A stretch of DNA of 64,000 nucleotides, taken from NCBI RefSeq assembly GCF_033807715.1, contig NC_084607.1, forward strand, positions 16,292,941 through 16,356,940, in the 5' to 3' direction. Positions 1 to 13,402 of this stretch are shown piece after piece. How positions within the stretch are numbered: position 1 is the first letter of the stretch; the number at the start of each line of letters is the position of its first letter. Made by a program: the position numbers and the translations under genes. Source of the DNA: Cololabis saira. Its lineage: Eukaryota > Chordata > Actinopteri > Beloniformes > Belonidae. The notes under the pieces were generated by a model. It was not told where the DNA came from, searched no databases, and saw only the letters and a program-made list of their open reading frames with translations.

Positions 1-114
1 GATGGGATGTGACACTGGCTGCTATGCTAGTCTATACTGCCTTGCTCTTAAGGGAGGGATTCACACCTCAGTGGATCATTTTCCTCTGGCATCCAACAGT
101 CTAATCACAGAGAC

Positions 115-133
115 ACACACACACACACACACA
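115..133. repeat. (AC)n microsatellite, short
   Basis: About nine AC dinucleotides in an otherwise unique stretch. Simple sequence only. Confidence 0.95.
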
Positions 134-3008
<2,875 letters not shown>

Positions 3009-3240
3009 CTGACCGTCCACGTTGGGCCTCGAGTGACCAGGATACCTAAGAACCTAAAGGACTCCACAGCCAGCAGAAGGCTCTTCCGGACTTCCTGAAG
3101 TCTGATATCCTCTCCATGGTCTTGTGAGTTTTGAGTGTGAGGTTTTCATCAGAGCAGCATACAGAGCACCTGCTCAACACCCATCTTCTGAGCAGATTCT
3201 CAGTATCTGCCATGTTGTCTACAGATTTCAGGAACCTAAC
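3009..3240 (-). repeat. Possible decayed LINE reverse-transcriptase fragment
   Basis: On the minus strand one frame between about 3080 and 3010 reads ...LLLAVESFRFLGILVTR... This resembles the 'V-x-SF-x-FLG' block that follows the catalytic domain in CR1/L2/Rex1-type LINE reverse transcriptases. The surrounding frame is broken and the catalytic block is not visible, so at best it is a small decayed piece. The family assignment is an inference from one motif. Confidence 0.3.
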
Positions 3241-4319
3241 ATCATCATTGTATGCTACTCATTGATGTAAACAGGGAAGGCTCCAGAATAGGATACAGTT
3301 ATCTATAAAATCCATGTGTGGATCTCTACGGGCAGATGACAGGAGTGATGCGAGCAAACTTTGGAGTTTAATTCATAAATCAAGGGACCTTTGAAACAGT
3401 TTGTTATTGCTGATTCACTATACAGTCATCAACTGTTCTGGGCGAGAAAAAAACTACTGAGTGGTTTACCGGGCTCTGTCAGGGAAATAATTCTCACATT
3501 CTTGGCACCCTTAGTGTTCACCCCACTCACTGGCTAAGGATGAACCGTGTCCTCGAGGAGCAGCGGCACCAGGAGAGAAGTCCCCACATCTTCAAAGGAG
3601 TCCCATTAAGTCTTCCCAATACCTCCAGAGCTGCTTCTATTCATGTCCTTGATGAGAGGAGGAGCAGACGGTTATTGCTGAACGTCATCACGTGTTTTGT
3701 CTCCAAGTGCTGAGACGGTGAGTCATCACGGTCATAGCATCCACACTCGGAGGAGATATCACGATGTCTGAAGATGAAGCAGCCCCATCACGTGTTCCAG
3801 TCGGCGGGAGTCTCGTCGGGCAGAACTAAAAGCATAAAAACAAAACATTGTCATTTACCAGTGAAGTTCCAATTAACTGAATAGATCTTGCCACCATGAA
3901 CCTCCTACTGATAAAAATGCAGATGGATGCAGCAGAAACGTCCTCTGGATGGTTCGGGTCAGGCATACAACCAATCAGATGAAGTTTCCGCCCACAGGTC
4001 TGGGTCAAACCAGAGCCTAGACTGGGCTAGAACGACTCTTATGAAGTGACGGATGCACGTGTATGGTGTTAATTCAACACCAAGTAGATTTTGAATCAAA
4101 ATCCCAAAATTTGTAACTAAGAAATCTAAATTTCTAAGACAGAGTGCAATCATCTTTATTCTTGCCTTCACTCAGCGCCTTAAAGTCGGCATCAGAGCGG
4201 CAAAAACTTGCTTGTCTCAGACACGGAGAACCAGCAATGCCGAGGCAATAATGTCTTTCTTAATGTCACTTCTTTATCATATATGATAAAATTGTTAATC
4301 TTAGACAAAGTTGTTTAGT
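3241..4319. other. No gene seen
   Basis: No credible coding frame, RNA gene or recognised repeat. Confidence 0.55.
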
Positions 4320-4430
4320 AGCCGGTGAGGTACTAGATCTCATGTCCTGGGTCTCTGGAAAGCGCCCAGACTCTAGAGACAACTTCTGTTGTAATAGACG
4401 CTATATAAATACAATTGAATTGAATTGAAT
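4320..4430 (+). repeat. 3' tail of a teleost LINE (L2-like)
   Basis: The sequence carries 'ggtctctggaaagcgcc', 'acaacttctgttgtaat' and 'cgctatataaata', then ends in direct TTGAA pentamers (4414-4430). This is the 3' end that I recognise in a very common teleost LINE group whose tail is a short TTGAA/TGAAT array. Only the extreme 3' end is present, as expected from a 5'-truncated LINE insertion. The assignment to L2 rather than another LINE clade is from memory of the motif. Confidence 0.75.
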
Positions 4431-7400
4431 CTCGACTATGTCCCGCCTCCCTGCTGTAGATTGACATGGTGCTGGTTTGACACTAATTCCTGAGAACTGC
4501 AACCACAAAAGGAAGAAAAGTGCAATTGTAGGAAGGTCCAAAAACTGTTGTTTTAGAACTGATGGTGAGAAAAGAAGAATGTGGTGTAGAAAGATGACCT
4601 CACACGTTTAAAGAGTTTGATCTCTTGGTTACTGGTTCTGGGTTTTGTATCCTAAAGTTTGAATTTTGATTCTCAGATTTGGGGTTTTGACCTGTAATAC
4701 GTTTGGCACTGAACTGATGCCACACACTTGTTTCCTAGTTTGGATTCAAGTCTCCAGCCAGTGGTTTCTCTCTTTCAGACACCACGAAGTTGAACTTGCA
4801 CGCCACTATGTTGTTTTTGAAACTTTGTCATCCAGAACTTAGTTCCAAAATGCTTTCCTTCTTTTGATTTATTTATTTCTATCTTTTTCCATTTTTTGAA
4901 AATCGTAATTTGAGGCAGAATCTCGATAACACGAGTATCAGAATTTATCTGATCATTAATCTGTAGTGTGACATATGAGAAGCGACACAAAAGAAAAACT
5001 GCACCCGCAGGCGCAGGAGAAACTGCTGTTACGCTGAAGGAAGGGGGTGTTAAACAGGTACTGGAGCGGTGAAAGTGTGTGAAGTCACTGCCAGCATCTA
5101 AACCGTTTGTTTTTGTTCAAGAGTTGATGCAACATTGCTTTTGTTATAACTGTGTAAATGATTAGATTGAAGACAAAACAACAAACACAGCTTCAGGTAA
5201 TTATCTAGAGGGTTATTCATTTCCTTCTGTGGTCCAGGCAGCATCTTTCTTAAACAAGTCTGATTACATAACAACCTTCTCTATTTTCTTTTTTCCAGTG
5301 TTTTGACTGAACATTTTTTCTTCCAGTGAAGACACGTGGCAGATGATTTTTTTTTCTTCTTCTCCATTACGTTTGCCCGTTTACTTCTGAGAAGCAACTG
5401 ACGTAACTGACGCTGTGCGCTAACGTGATGGGGCCGCTTTATTCCAGCGTTGCAGACGAGCACAGGCTGGGCTCAGCAGCACGCCAGATTTACCACGTAT
5501 ATATAGCGCAGCATCTTTACCATATGCCATTATTTCGGGAGCTGTAATTTTGAATTTTATACATTATGTATGAGTTTAGCAGTTGAGGGGAGACCATCGT
5601 GAAATGCTAGGTTCAAGAAATGAACACTATTTTTAGTTGAAATGCCCACAATGCAAACTGTCACATGTTGCAAATGCTGAAATTACTGCTTATTGCAAAT
5701 ATGGAGCTAAATATAGTTTGCTTAATTGATAATACTTTTCTATGAGGAACAACAGTGGTCTAGATTGATGGATCGATGAATTATATTCTAGTTTTTTAAT
5801 GTTCCTTAGCTTTTGGAATGATTTAACTAATGATTAAGTGATCTCTTTTTTTAGGACCTTTAACATCCAGGTCTTACTGAAGCATCCTGATTTGTTTTTA
5901 TTTGCCTACTTTGACATTTATTTCATTGTGAAGTGGCATTTACTACAAAGTTGACGCACATGCATTCCAGCATTATCACTTCCTGTTTATGCCCAGCCTG
6001 ACCTTTTTCTCCCACTTTATTCTTTTCACCTACTTTCTTCTTTCCTTACTGTGCCCTTACCTTTCACTCGCTATGACAAACACAAAGGTTAGGTAAGCAG
6101 ACAGCTGCTGGTGGACCGGATTCGTCTCGCCAAGTTGGGGAGTTTACTATACGCACACAAACACGCGTAAACACAGTACTGCCACCCTCGCTCTGTTTGC
6201 TCATACCGCTGCAGATGATTCGCTTTGTCAGTTTGGGTTGCGGTTGAGAAAGAAGCATTTCCCAGTTGTCCCCGGATGGTCTGAAGCTGCCAGGGCAGGT
6301 GTACTCTGCAGTCACTCGCTGAACTGGGGAAACGAGTGGTGCTGAGCCGCGCAGGCTCTTATCTGCAGGTCCGCCGTCACCTAGTGCTGCTTTGTGACCC
6401 CCGGCTCTCAGCTCCACTACCCTGCTACTTGTTTAACTCTGCAGCAGCCACAGCGGAATAAACGCCGACTCCCAGAACACCAGACACCGTTAACCCTCCT
6501 TCTGTTTAGTGCACTTAACTCGTATCTGCCGTCTCCCGCACAAAATATTTGTGCATTTTTATTTTTACTTATTGTCTGTTGATGTTCAGCGTGGCCTTTT
6601 ACAGTACATGCTGCAGGCGGGAACGGGCAGGTTTCCGCTGCAGCAAATGTTTCGCACCTTCTCCCTTTCTGCCCCGTTTCACAGCTGCAGTCCCGCCGCA
6701 TCTTTGTATGTTGTGGAACGGCATCTCTGGAGAGCTCACTGTAAAGAAAGATAAAAAAGCACAAACAAACATCCAACATACCTTTTTTTCCCCTTCAGCG
6801 GGCTGAGTGCATTAGTGACCTTTTAAAGTGCTGCGTCCCCAGTGCTTTGCGCACATCCGAAAGAAGACCAGTGCCTAATAGAGCTCAAAAGTGACACACT
6901 TTAAATAAAGATCAAACCACTTCTTAGTTAAAAGACCTGCGTACTTGCTGCATTAATGGAATTCAATTATCTGGCAAGAAAAACAAACATCTTTGTTAGC
7001 AAACACAGGATAAAATGTGAAAAAGACGATGACTGCAAATCCGGTTTTACATCTTATACACACACGCACCGTCGATTGCTGCTTTATACTTCTGTTCATC
7101 AGTTTTCGTGACTCTGCTGTTTTATCTCTTGATCTGCAGCAATATCCCCGACATTGTATTAACCTCTTTCACATTTCATATATTGCACAAATGGGAAATA
7201 AGACGAAATAAGAAGAAGAGGTGAGGATGCAGTGTATTCAAAAGTATAAAAAAAAGAGATTAAATTCACTGTTTGGTGCATGGAAAGAGCCTCGGTTGCA
7301 AAGTGGGCTAGAAAAACAGGCAACTTGCAGTATTGGAAATATTTGTTTTTCTTCATCCACACAGTGACCTTATTGGGTAAAATCGTGGGAGGCTGTAAGT

Positions 7401-8445
7401 TCACACCATATGACTCTAATTGCAGCAAATCTATGTGTGCGTCTGTGCGAGTGGGCACGCTCTTGTACGTGGAGAGTGCTTGTGTTTGCGTGAGCGGACA
7501 TCAGACAGAGCTACAGGGCCTACAGCACTGAGAAAGATGCACAGAAATCCAGAGGCCACATGTCAGAACGAAGATGTTACTCTGCCCATTACTCCCACTT
7601 AAACAAGACAGGTCACCGCTCTATATCCGATATTAACATACTGATAAAACAAATGTGAGAGAAGCAGTCACCTTAAATGGAAAATTAGGATATCCTGAAT
7701 AAAACATGAATCTTCTGCGAGATGTCTAAAGGAGAAGGCACAAACCAGAAAATATTGATTATGCCAAATATAATTAAAACATATAAGCCAAGTACATTCT
7801 TGCATAACTTTGAGCAGTTTGCCTGCTCTGAGTAATAAATCACTAATTTTAGCTCATTTTAGCTCTCCTGCTGATTTTCGCAGACTGATGGATGTGTGGT
7901 GTGCGAGTCATGCCGCCTTGTGTCACCTGTGCTGTACTTGCTCTGGGCAGGGAGACGAGGGAAGAGCCATGGGAGGTCTGGAGAAGGCCAAAGTGGGGGA
8001 GAAATAGACATCTGTGATTAACACATACAGACATGTGTCAATGTGAAGCATTCGCTTGGAGGTGCAGTGGGAAATGCTTTTGGCTGTCTGTACGAGTGCA
8101 TGTGCACTAAAAATCACATGCACAGACACACGTGTGCACATGTGTGTGAGTTCCTGTTGACCTGCGTTCCAGCAGTGAACAGTTTATAGGTTTTATTGGA
8201 AACGTGAAAGAGCCACTGGAGAGGTGACACATTTGGACCGGTCAGCCGTTAAAGTAATAATTCAGTCATTCTTTTCTGACACATCTCAGAGCAACACATT
8301 ATTCTTGCAAGATGTTTATTCATCTATTGATTTTTACCAAGTAACATGTTCTGAATCTATAAACATGAATACCAAAAGAGCAGTGATAATGCAGCTACAT
8401 GATCATCATGATCATCAAGACTTTAGTTAAAATAGCCAGATTTTG
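4431..8445. other. No gene seen; moderately GC-rich patch at 6.1-6.8 kb
   Basis: The patch at 6060-6840 is richer in G+C and CpG than its surroundings and carries two abutting minus-strand open frames of 117 and 120 codons (6064-6417 and 6417-6779). Neither shows a recognisable domain. The rest is ordinary AT-rich DNA. Confidence 0.5.
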
Positions 8446-8460
8446 TTAAATGCTAAATCT
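8446..8460. repeat. Target-site duplication, left copy
   Basis: TTAAATGCTAAATCT, repeated exactly at 8936-8950 on the other side of the SINE. A 15-bp perfect duplication is the expected footprint of LINE-mediated insertion. Confidence 0.93.
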
Positions 8461-8935
8461 TTTTTTATCCCCGATTTTTTCCCATTATTTACCACCCCTC
8501 CTACCTAAGTCAGTCCTGGGCAATGCCATCCTCTGCCAACCCACTGGCCACACTGAGCTCAGGTCTCCTTCTTAACCTGAGGAGTGAGCCAGACAGGGTG
8601 GGGCTTCTCCGGCCAGACGTAGCGCGTGGAAGGATCACGTTATTCCGGAAAGATCCTCCCCATCCGATCTAGTGCCCCTGTATATCCCCCATGTATATCC
8701 CAGGACTGTTGCATGTTTTTGTGAGGGTAGCTCACATTGCTACCCAAGGGAACACGGGTAGAACATGCAAACTCCACACAGAAAGGCCCTTTCACCAACC
8801 CCAGGGTGTGGGCGCTGAAGTCATGGGGGAATTTAACACGCACTTCAGCACCTACAGCCTCCCCGGCGGGAATTGAACCCAGGACTGTCTTGCTGTGAGA
8901 CGGCTGCACTACCAGCTGCGCCACCGTGCCCCCCC
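8461..8935 (-). mobile_element. tRNA-derived SINE, full-length (475 bp)
   Basis: Read on the minus strand, the element starts at 8935 with a tRNA-like head and runs through a body of about 400 bp to a short A-rich tail at 8461. The head has an A-box-like and a B-box-like motif, and the body includes 'tttgcatgttcta' and 'gagacctgagctcagtg' words. Perfect 15-bp direct repeats flank it (8446-8460 and 8936-8950), which fixes both ends. A second, truncated copy of the same body lies at 11345-11690 in the opposite orientation, confirming a dispersed family. Such elements are transcribed by RNA polymerase III and moved by a partner LINE. No protein is encoded; open frames across it are incidental. 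The intact duplication suggests a fairly recent insertion. Confidence 0.9.
8861..8935 (-). promoter_or_regulatory. tRNA-like head of the SINE with pol III A and B boxes
   Basis: On the minus strand the A-box-like sequence TGGCGCAGCTGGT is the complement of 8911-8923, and the B-box-like GGGTTCAATTCCC is the complement of 8868-8880. The spacing is as in a tRNA internal promoter. The segment does not fold into a complete functional tRNA, so it is called a SINE head and not a tRNA gene. Confidence 0.8.
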
Positions 8936-8950
8936 TTAAATGCTAAATCT
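8936..8950. repeat. Target-site duplication, right copy
   Basis: TTAAATGCTAAATCT, identical to 8446-8460. Confidence 0.93.
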
Positions 8951-9321
8951 AACAACTACTGGGGTAACGTAAATATCCATCAGGCATGGAATAAGTGTCC
9001 CAACTTTCCCCTACTGTACTTGCTACGGGGAGACAAAAAAGTGAGAGGGGTTTATTGGAGACGTTTTGTCTGGTTTTAGATTTCTGGGGTTAAAGTAGTT
9101 TTAAAGCCATTCCACTGATATTTACTTGGCCTTTTTACACAACAGACTCCTGGCTGAGAACAGTGGGGCGTTTTTGGGTGCCTCTGTTCCACCTTGTGAG
9201 GTAGTGGTGAAGAGGCGGGCTCTGTGTGCAAAGGTACAGTAAGCCGGCATGGCCGAATGCAGTGCTCTTGTCGTTCCAGTTCCACAGATGATCCAACAAA
9301 GTCGGGATGCTGCAAATAAGA

Positions 9322-9337
9322 GTGTGTGTGTGTGTGT

Positions 9338-9410
<73 letters not shown>

Positions 9411-9418
9411 TGTGTGTA
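9322..9418. repeat. (TG)n microsatellite with a few CG interruptions
   Basis: About 97 bp of TG repeat with TGCG variants near both ends, followed by a run of eight or more G. The short flanking stretches 8951-9321 and 9419-9689 hold no recognisable gene. Confidence 0.97.
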
Positions 9419-9689
9419 TCGGGGGGGGTGTCACTCAATTAATGTGGAGCTGAATCTCTGAAGGGGGAGCAGCAGCGGCGTGACAAGGACGCCTGATCTG
9501 TGACCAGGACTGGTTCGTGAAGCTGATAGAAAATCTAATTTACTGATTCTTGATCTGGAACATGCATTCTTCTTTTAATGCGTTTGTATACACGTGGAGA
9601 AATAGACATGGTTCAGCACGGGAAAACTGACACAGAAGGAGCCAATTATTAATAGAGAAACAGTAGTTGAAGTACGCAAGGTGTCTTGT

Positions 9690-9697
9690 ATTACATC
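9690..9697. repeat. 8-bp target-site duplication of hAT copy A, left
   Basis: ATTACATC, repeated exactly at 10528-10535. Eight base pairs is the diagnostic length for hAT transposons. Confidence 0.93.
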
Positions 9698-10527
9698 CAG
9701 TGGTGGACAGTAACGGAGTAAATTTACTTGAGTACTGTACTTAAGTACATATCCAGAGGATTTGTACTTTACTTGAGTATTAGATTTCTTTGGTACTTAT
9801 TACTCTTACTTGAATACATTTCCAAGACAAATATTTTTACTTTTACTCGAGTAAATTTCTAGGAAGGGTGAAAAGTACTCGTTACTTTCAGGTCTGCTCT
9901 TTTTTCTTCTTCCCTAAAATCCAATTGGACACAAGCTGTTTTTGTCAAAGGAGGAGACCTATCACAGTGCACGCTCTCCACTGGGATGTACGTAAAGCGG
10001 AAATACGTCAAGCCTCCTCAAAACGATACCGCCAAAGTAGCCTGCGTTTGTCATGACAGAGCCGCAACAAGTCAAGACAGAGCCGCAACAATGGCTACGC
10101 CTGCGTCAGGAGAAGAAAGACAATCCGCTGAGTCGTCTGAGTCTGATAATGAGCCGGACTCGGAGCAGAGACTTTCACAAAATCCTTGGCCGTATCTTAA
10201 CTCAATGTTTGAGTTCGACCGAGTAAAAAACGAGGGCACAGACAAACCACAGACAAAATTAAAAAATTAAATTAAATTAAAATTAAAAAATATAGTAATT
10301 TACTGATGTGGAAAATAAGAAATTTACTCTTACTCTTACTCTTACTTAAAGTAAATTTAAAAGCATTTACTTTTGGATACTTAAGTACCTTTAAAAGCAA
10401 GTACTTTTCTACTCTTACTGGAGTAATATTTTGACTGAGCTACTTTTACTTGTAACGGAGTAAATTTTGACCAGTAGTATTTGTACTCTTACTCAAGTAC
10501 TGGGGTCGAGTACTCTGTCCACCTCTG
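9698..10527 (+). mobile_element. hAT transposon, internally deleted copy A (830 bp)
   Basis: The left end starts CAGTGGTGGACAG and the right end is ...CTGTCCACCTCTG, forming terminal inverted repeats with subterminal sequence rich in AGTAC and TACTTGAGTA words. Perfect 8-bp duplications (ATTACATC) flank it. The interior keeps the first part of a transposase-like reading frame and then jumps to the 3' terminal region through an AT-rich join at about 10255-10290. It is therefore a non-autonomous deletion derivative that would need transposase from an intact relative. The copy at 56546-57433 matches it closely over the first ~470 bp with only a handful of substitutions, pointing to recent activity. 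Confidence 0.93.
10091..10270 (+). pseudogene. N-terminal fragment of a hAT transposase
   Basis: An open frame starting MATPASGEERQSAE runs through an acidic Ser/Glu-rich stretch (about residues 8-30) into LSQNPWPYLNSMFEFDRVKN, then goes straight into AT-rich non-coding sequence and stops. A 'WPYL-x-x-MF-x-F' block just before a BED-type zinc finger is familiar from vertebrate hAT proteins, but the zinc finger and catalytic domain are missing here, so no activity is expected. The upstream in-frame ATG at 9986 is possible. I prefer 10091 because the same ATG is conserved in copy B, where the frame stops soon after. Confidence 0.7.
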
Positions 10528-10535
10528 ATTACATC
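10528..10535. repeat. 8-bp target-site duplication of hAT copy A, right
   Basis: ATTACATC, identical to 9690-9697. Confidence 0.93.
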
Positions 10536-11344
10536 TGACCAATTGTTTTGTTTCTTTTTATCTCTTTTGTTGGACCGTCTTACTGGGATAAAACTCTGCT
10601 AACCGCTACACCCCCATGTCACACATGTGGTATGGTTTTATTATTAAAAACTACAGCCAGCTCAAAGCGGCAGTTATTTTTAGCTCGGTGGGCCTCCCAT
10701 GGATGCAGACGTTAAGTTTATCTTACAGTGCTGTACAATATTGTTGCTGGTGTGCGACATAGTGCTGTGAAGCAACATGCAGTTGTTGGTGAGACACAAC
10801 TGGGATCAGAGTCCAGAGATGCTTGTTTCAGCTGATAGCAGGTACATGAGATGGCAAGTGGCAGATGTAGCTTCCTAAAAGAAAGTAAGCAAATATTCCA
10901 TCTGCAAAGCAGTTCTATTTCTAAATTGACCAACCTGTGGGAAAGACTGCAACAAAAAACTGGACACGAAGCAAAAAAAAAATCTTTATTAATAAATACA
11001 GAGTAAAATATGAACTAGTTAACCCTTGAGGCTAAAAGTCAGTGGGCTAAAAACATCTACGAGCTGGGGGGCTACGGATCTTTGCCCTGATGTATGGACA
11101 AGCCGGGCTGCTGTGCTGGTCCCAACGGGTCGACTGCTGCATCCGGACCTCTCTCCATGAGCTGCCCCACTGATTAGCCACTGCCACTTAACACCGTGCA
11201 GCTCTAATGTCTGGACCCAGCAGACAGTTCAGGGTGAAGCCCAGCACCAACAGCCCCCCCCCCCCCCTCCTCAGTACACAGGAGGGGGCAAAAGCTACAT
11301 TCATTGATTTTTTTTTGTTGTCAAGATCCTTTTTCACGTTAGTA
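10536..11344. other. No gene seen
   Basis: Mostly unclassified sequence with a long C run at 11260-11275. It adjoins the truncated SINE copy but does not match the 5' part of the full-length copy. Confidence 0.5.
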
Positions 11345-11690
11345 TTTTGCATGTTCTCCCCGTGTTCCCTTGGGTAGCTAATGTGAGCTACCCTCACAAA
11401 AACATGCAACAGTCCTGGGCTATACATGCCCCCTCTGTCGAGATGGGGTAGGGAGGATCTGGCCGGAATAATGTGATCCTTACACGCGCTACGTCCGGCC
11501 AGAGAAACCCGACCCTGTCTGGTGAAAAGAAGCGGCCTGCTCACTCCTCAGGTTAAGGAGGAGACCTGAGCTCAGTGCAGGGCTCTCCTGGGGTTGGTAG
11601 AGGGAGCAATGCCCAGGACTGACTTAGGTAGGAGCACTGGGAGAAAAAAATGGGAAAAAATCAGGGATTAAAATTAAAAAAAAAAAAAAA
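11345..11690 (+). mobile_element. 5'-truncated copy of the same SINE family
   Basis: From 'ttgcatgttctccccgtg' onward this matches the reverse complement of 8461-8795, including the 'ctaccctcacaaaaacatg', 'gctacgtccggcca' and 'gagacctgagctcagtg' words. It ends in an A-rich tail. The tRNA-like head is absent, so the copy is truncated at its 5' end, which is common for retroposed elements. The next repeat begins almost at its tail. Confidence 0.85.
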
Positions 11691-12547
11691 TAATAAAATT
11701 AAAGCTGCAAGCAGCGATGAACGGGCCCTCGCACCCTTGTGTGCGTTCAGGCGTGCTGCAGTGGAAGCGCTTGTATGACTTGCATGTAGATGTCTTCAGG
11801 CCTGGACATTTAGCGGATGACACCACCCACGACTCTCTATACCAAACCATTCAAAAGTTATGGCAGAAAGTAGGAACTATCAGATATCGACCAATCAGAA
11901 GAAGGGGCGGGGCTAATTCATGCCAATGAAGGTCAAGTACTCAAAACCGAGTCCGATGACACCACCCACGAGTGTTTACGTCAAACCCTTCAAAAGTTAT
12001 AGCAGAAAGTAGGAACTATCAAATATGGACCAATCAGATGAAGGGGGGGCGCACTTTTTGGCGTCTATTGTCGCCACGGTAACGCTTTTGAAAGAGAAAA
12101 GTAATGCGCGTAGTCGCAGGATCGAGACGCACATTTTGATGTATAACACACCTGGGTGCACGTTACGGTTCGGGAGAAGAAGCGGCCAAAGAAATGGCAT
12201 AAATTGCGGCAAAATTACACGATTAATTCAAAATGGCCGACTTCCTGTTCGGTTTCGGCCATGGCTCCAAGAGACTTTTCTTTAAGTTGCGACATGATAC
12301 AGGTGTGTACCGATTTTCGTGCATGTACCGTATTGTGGGGCTTGAGGCACAAAGTTTTCTAGGGGGCGCTGTTGAGCCATTTTGCCACGCCCATTAATGC
12401 AATCCATTAAATATCCAATTTTTCACCAGGCCTGGCCCTGGTGCAAAATTTGGTGACTTTTGGGGCACGTTTAGGGGGGCAAAAAGGCCCTCATTTCGTC
12501 AGAAGAAGGAGGAAAAAAAAAAACGAGGAAAAAAAACAAAACATCTC

Positions 12548-12934
12548 TGTGAGGAACCAGAGCGGCCTCCCCACGTACAAGGGGACAAGGCAAAACTGAG
12601 TGTAGAATGCCAAAAAATAAGGCTTTTTAATGTAAAAAAAAGCACAAAGACATACAGGGGAAAGCAAAACAGTAGTCTTCAAAAATGGCACATGGGGCAT
12701 AGCCTCGCAACAAGCTATCCCAAATCAGCCGACTCCTTTCTGGTATCCAGCCGCTGCTTTTAACCCCAGGCAGGGTGGAGATGTTGATTGGACACAGGTG
12801 GGCTCCAATTAGCAGAACCAGGCACACCTGTGTGCTGCTCCCCTGCAGACCACGCCCAATCCTCCACTCTGGTACATGCATTAAAAAAAAGTCCGGTGAG
12901 GGTGAGAAGGGGAGGGGTTGCTCACTTTCTCACA
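12548..12934 (-). repeat. 3' LTR (387 bp)
   Basis: Aligned with the other LTR it lacks about 36 bp after 'caaggcaaaactg' (near 12596) and has only a few base differences elsewhere, such as 'ctggtacatg' here against 'ctgccacatg' at 13760. It has TG...CA ends. Confidence 0.92.
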
Positions 12935-12949
12935 CTTCCCTCCCCCTCT
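12935..12949 (-). other. Polypurine tract of the LTR element
   Basis: On the minus strand this reads AGAGGGGGAGGGAAG and directly precedes the TGTGAG start of the 3' LTR. This is the expected position for second-strand priming. Confidence 0.85.
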
Positions 12950-13009
12950 GGAGTCTCGCCAACCCCGTTGCGAGACAGGAAAACGGCCATTTCCTCCGGT
13001 TGCCGGCCG

Positions 13010-13193
13010 CTTCCTCCCGGTATCCGAGGACGCTTCCTCCCGGTATCCGAGGACGCTTCCTCCCGGTATCCGAGGACGCTTCCTCCCGGTATCCGAGGAC
13101 GCTTCCTCCCGGTATCCGAGGACGCTTCCTCCCGGTATCCGAGGACGCTTCCTCCCGGTATCCGAGGACGCTTCCTCCCGGTATCCGAGGACG
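13010..13193. repeat. 23-bp minisatellite, eight copies
   Basis: Eight essentially identical tandem copies of a 23-bp unit containing CTTCCTCCCGGTATCCGAGG. Because 23 is not a multiple of three, successive copies cycle through all three frames, and none of the frames contains a stop. This explains the long overlapping open frames on both strands here. Confidence 0.97.
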
Positions 13194-13220
13194 CATCCTG
13201 CCGGTTACAGACCTCCTCCT

Positions 13221-13328
13221 GGTCACCGGGTCTCCCAGACTCCTGCTGGTCACCGGGTCTCCCAGACTCCTGCTGGTCACCGGGTCTCCCAGACTCCTGC
13301 TGGTCACCGGGTCTCCCAGACTCCGCCA
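13221..13328. repeat. 27-bp minisatellite, four copies
   Basis: Four tandem copies of a 27-bp unit containing GGTCACCGGGTCTCCCAGAC; the last copy diverges at its end. The unit is a multiple of three, so translations repeat every nine residues. Confidence 0.95.
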
Positions 13329-13382
13329 AACCCACGGCGTCGCTTCCCACCTCTTCTCTCCAGTTTTCAGGTGGCGCCAAAG

Positions 13383-13400
13383 ATCCCACTCCTGACACCA
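13383..13400 (-). other. Primer-binding site, tRNA-Leu type
   Basis: On the minus strand this is TGGTGTCAGGAGTGGGAT, 18 nt complementary to the 3' end of a tRNA-Leu (which ends ...CTGACACCA). It lies 2 nt downstream of the 5' LTR and sets the element's orientation. Confidence 0.88.
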
Positions 13401-13402
13401 AA

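Noticed and set aside
3500..3560. 'gaggagcagcggc' word resembling the LINE 3' end seen at 18 kb
   Set aside because: Too short and unsupported by neighbouring words.
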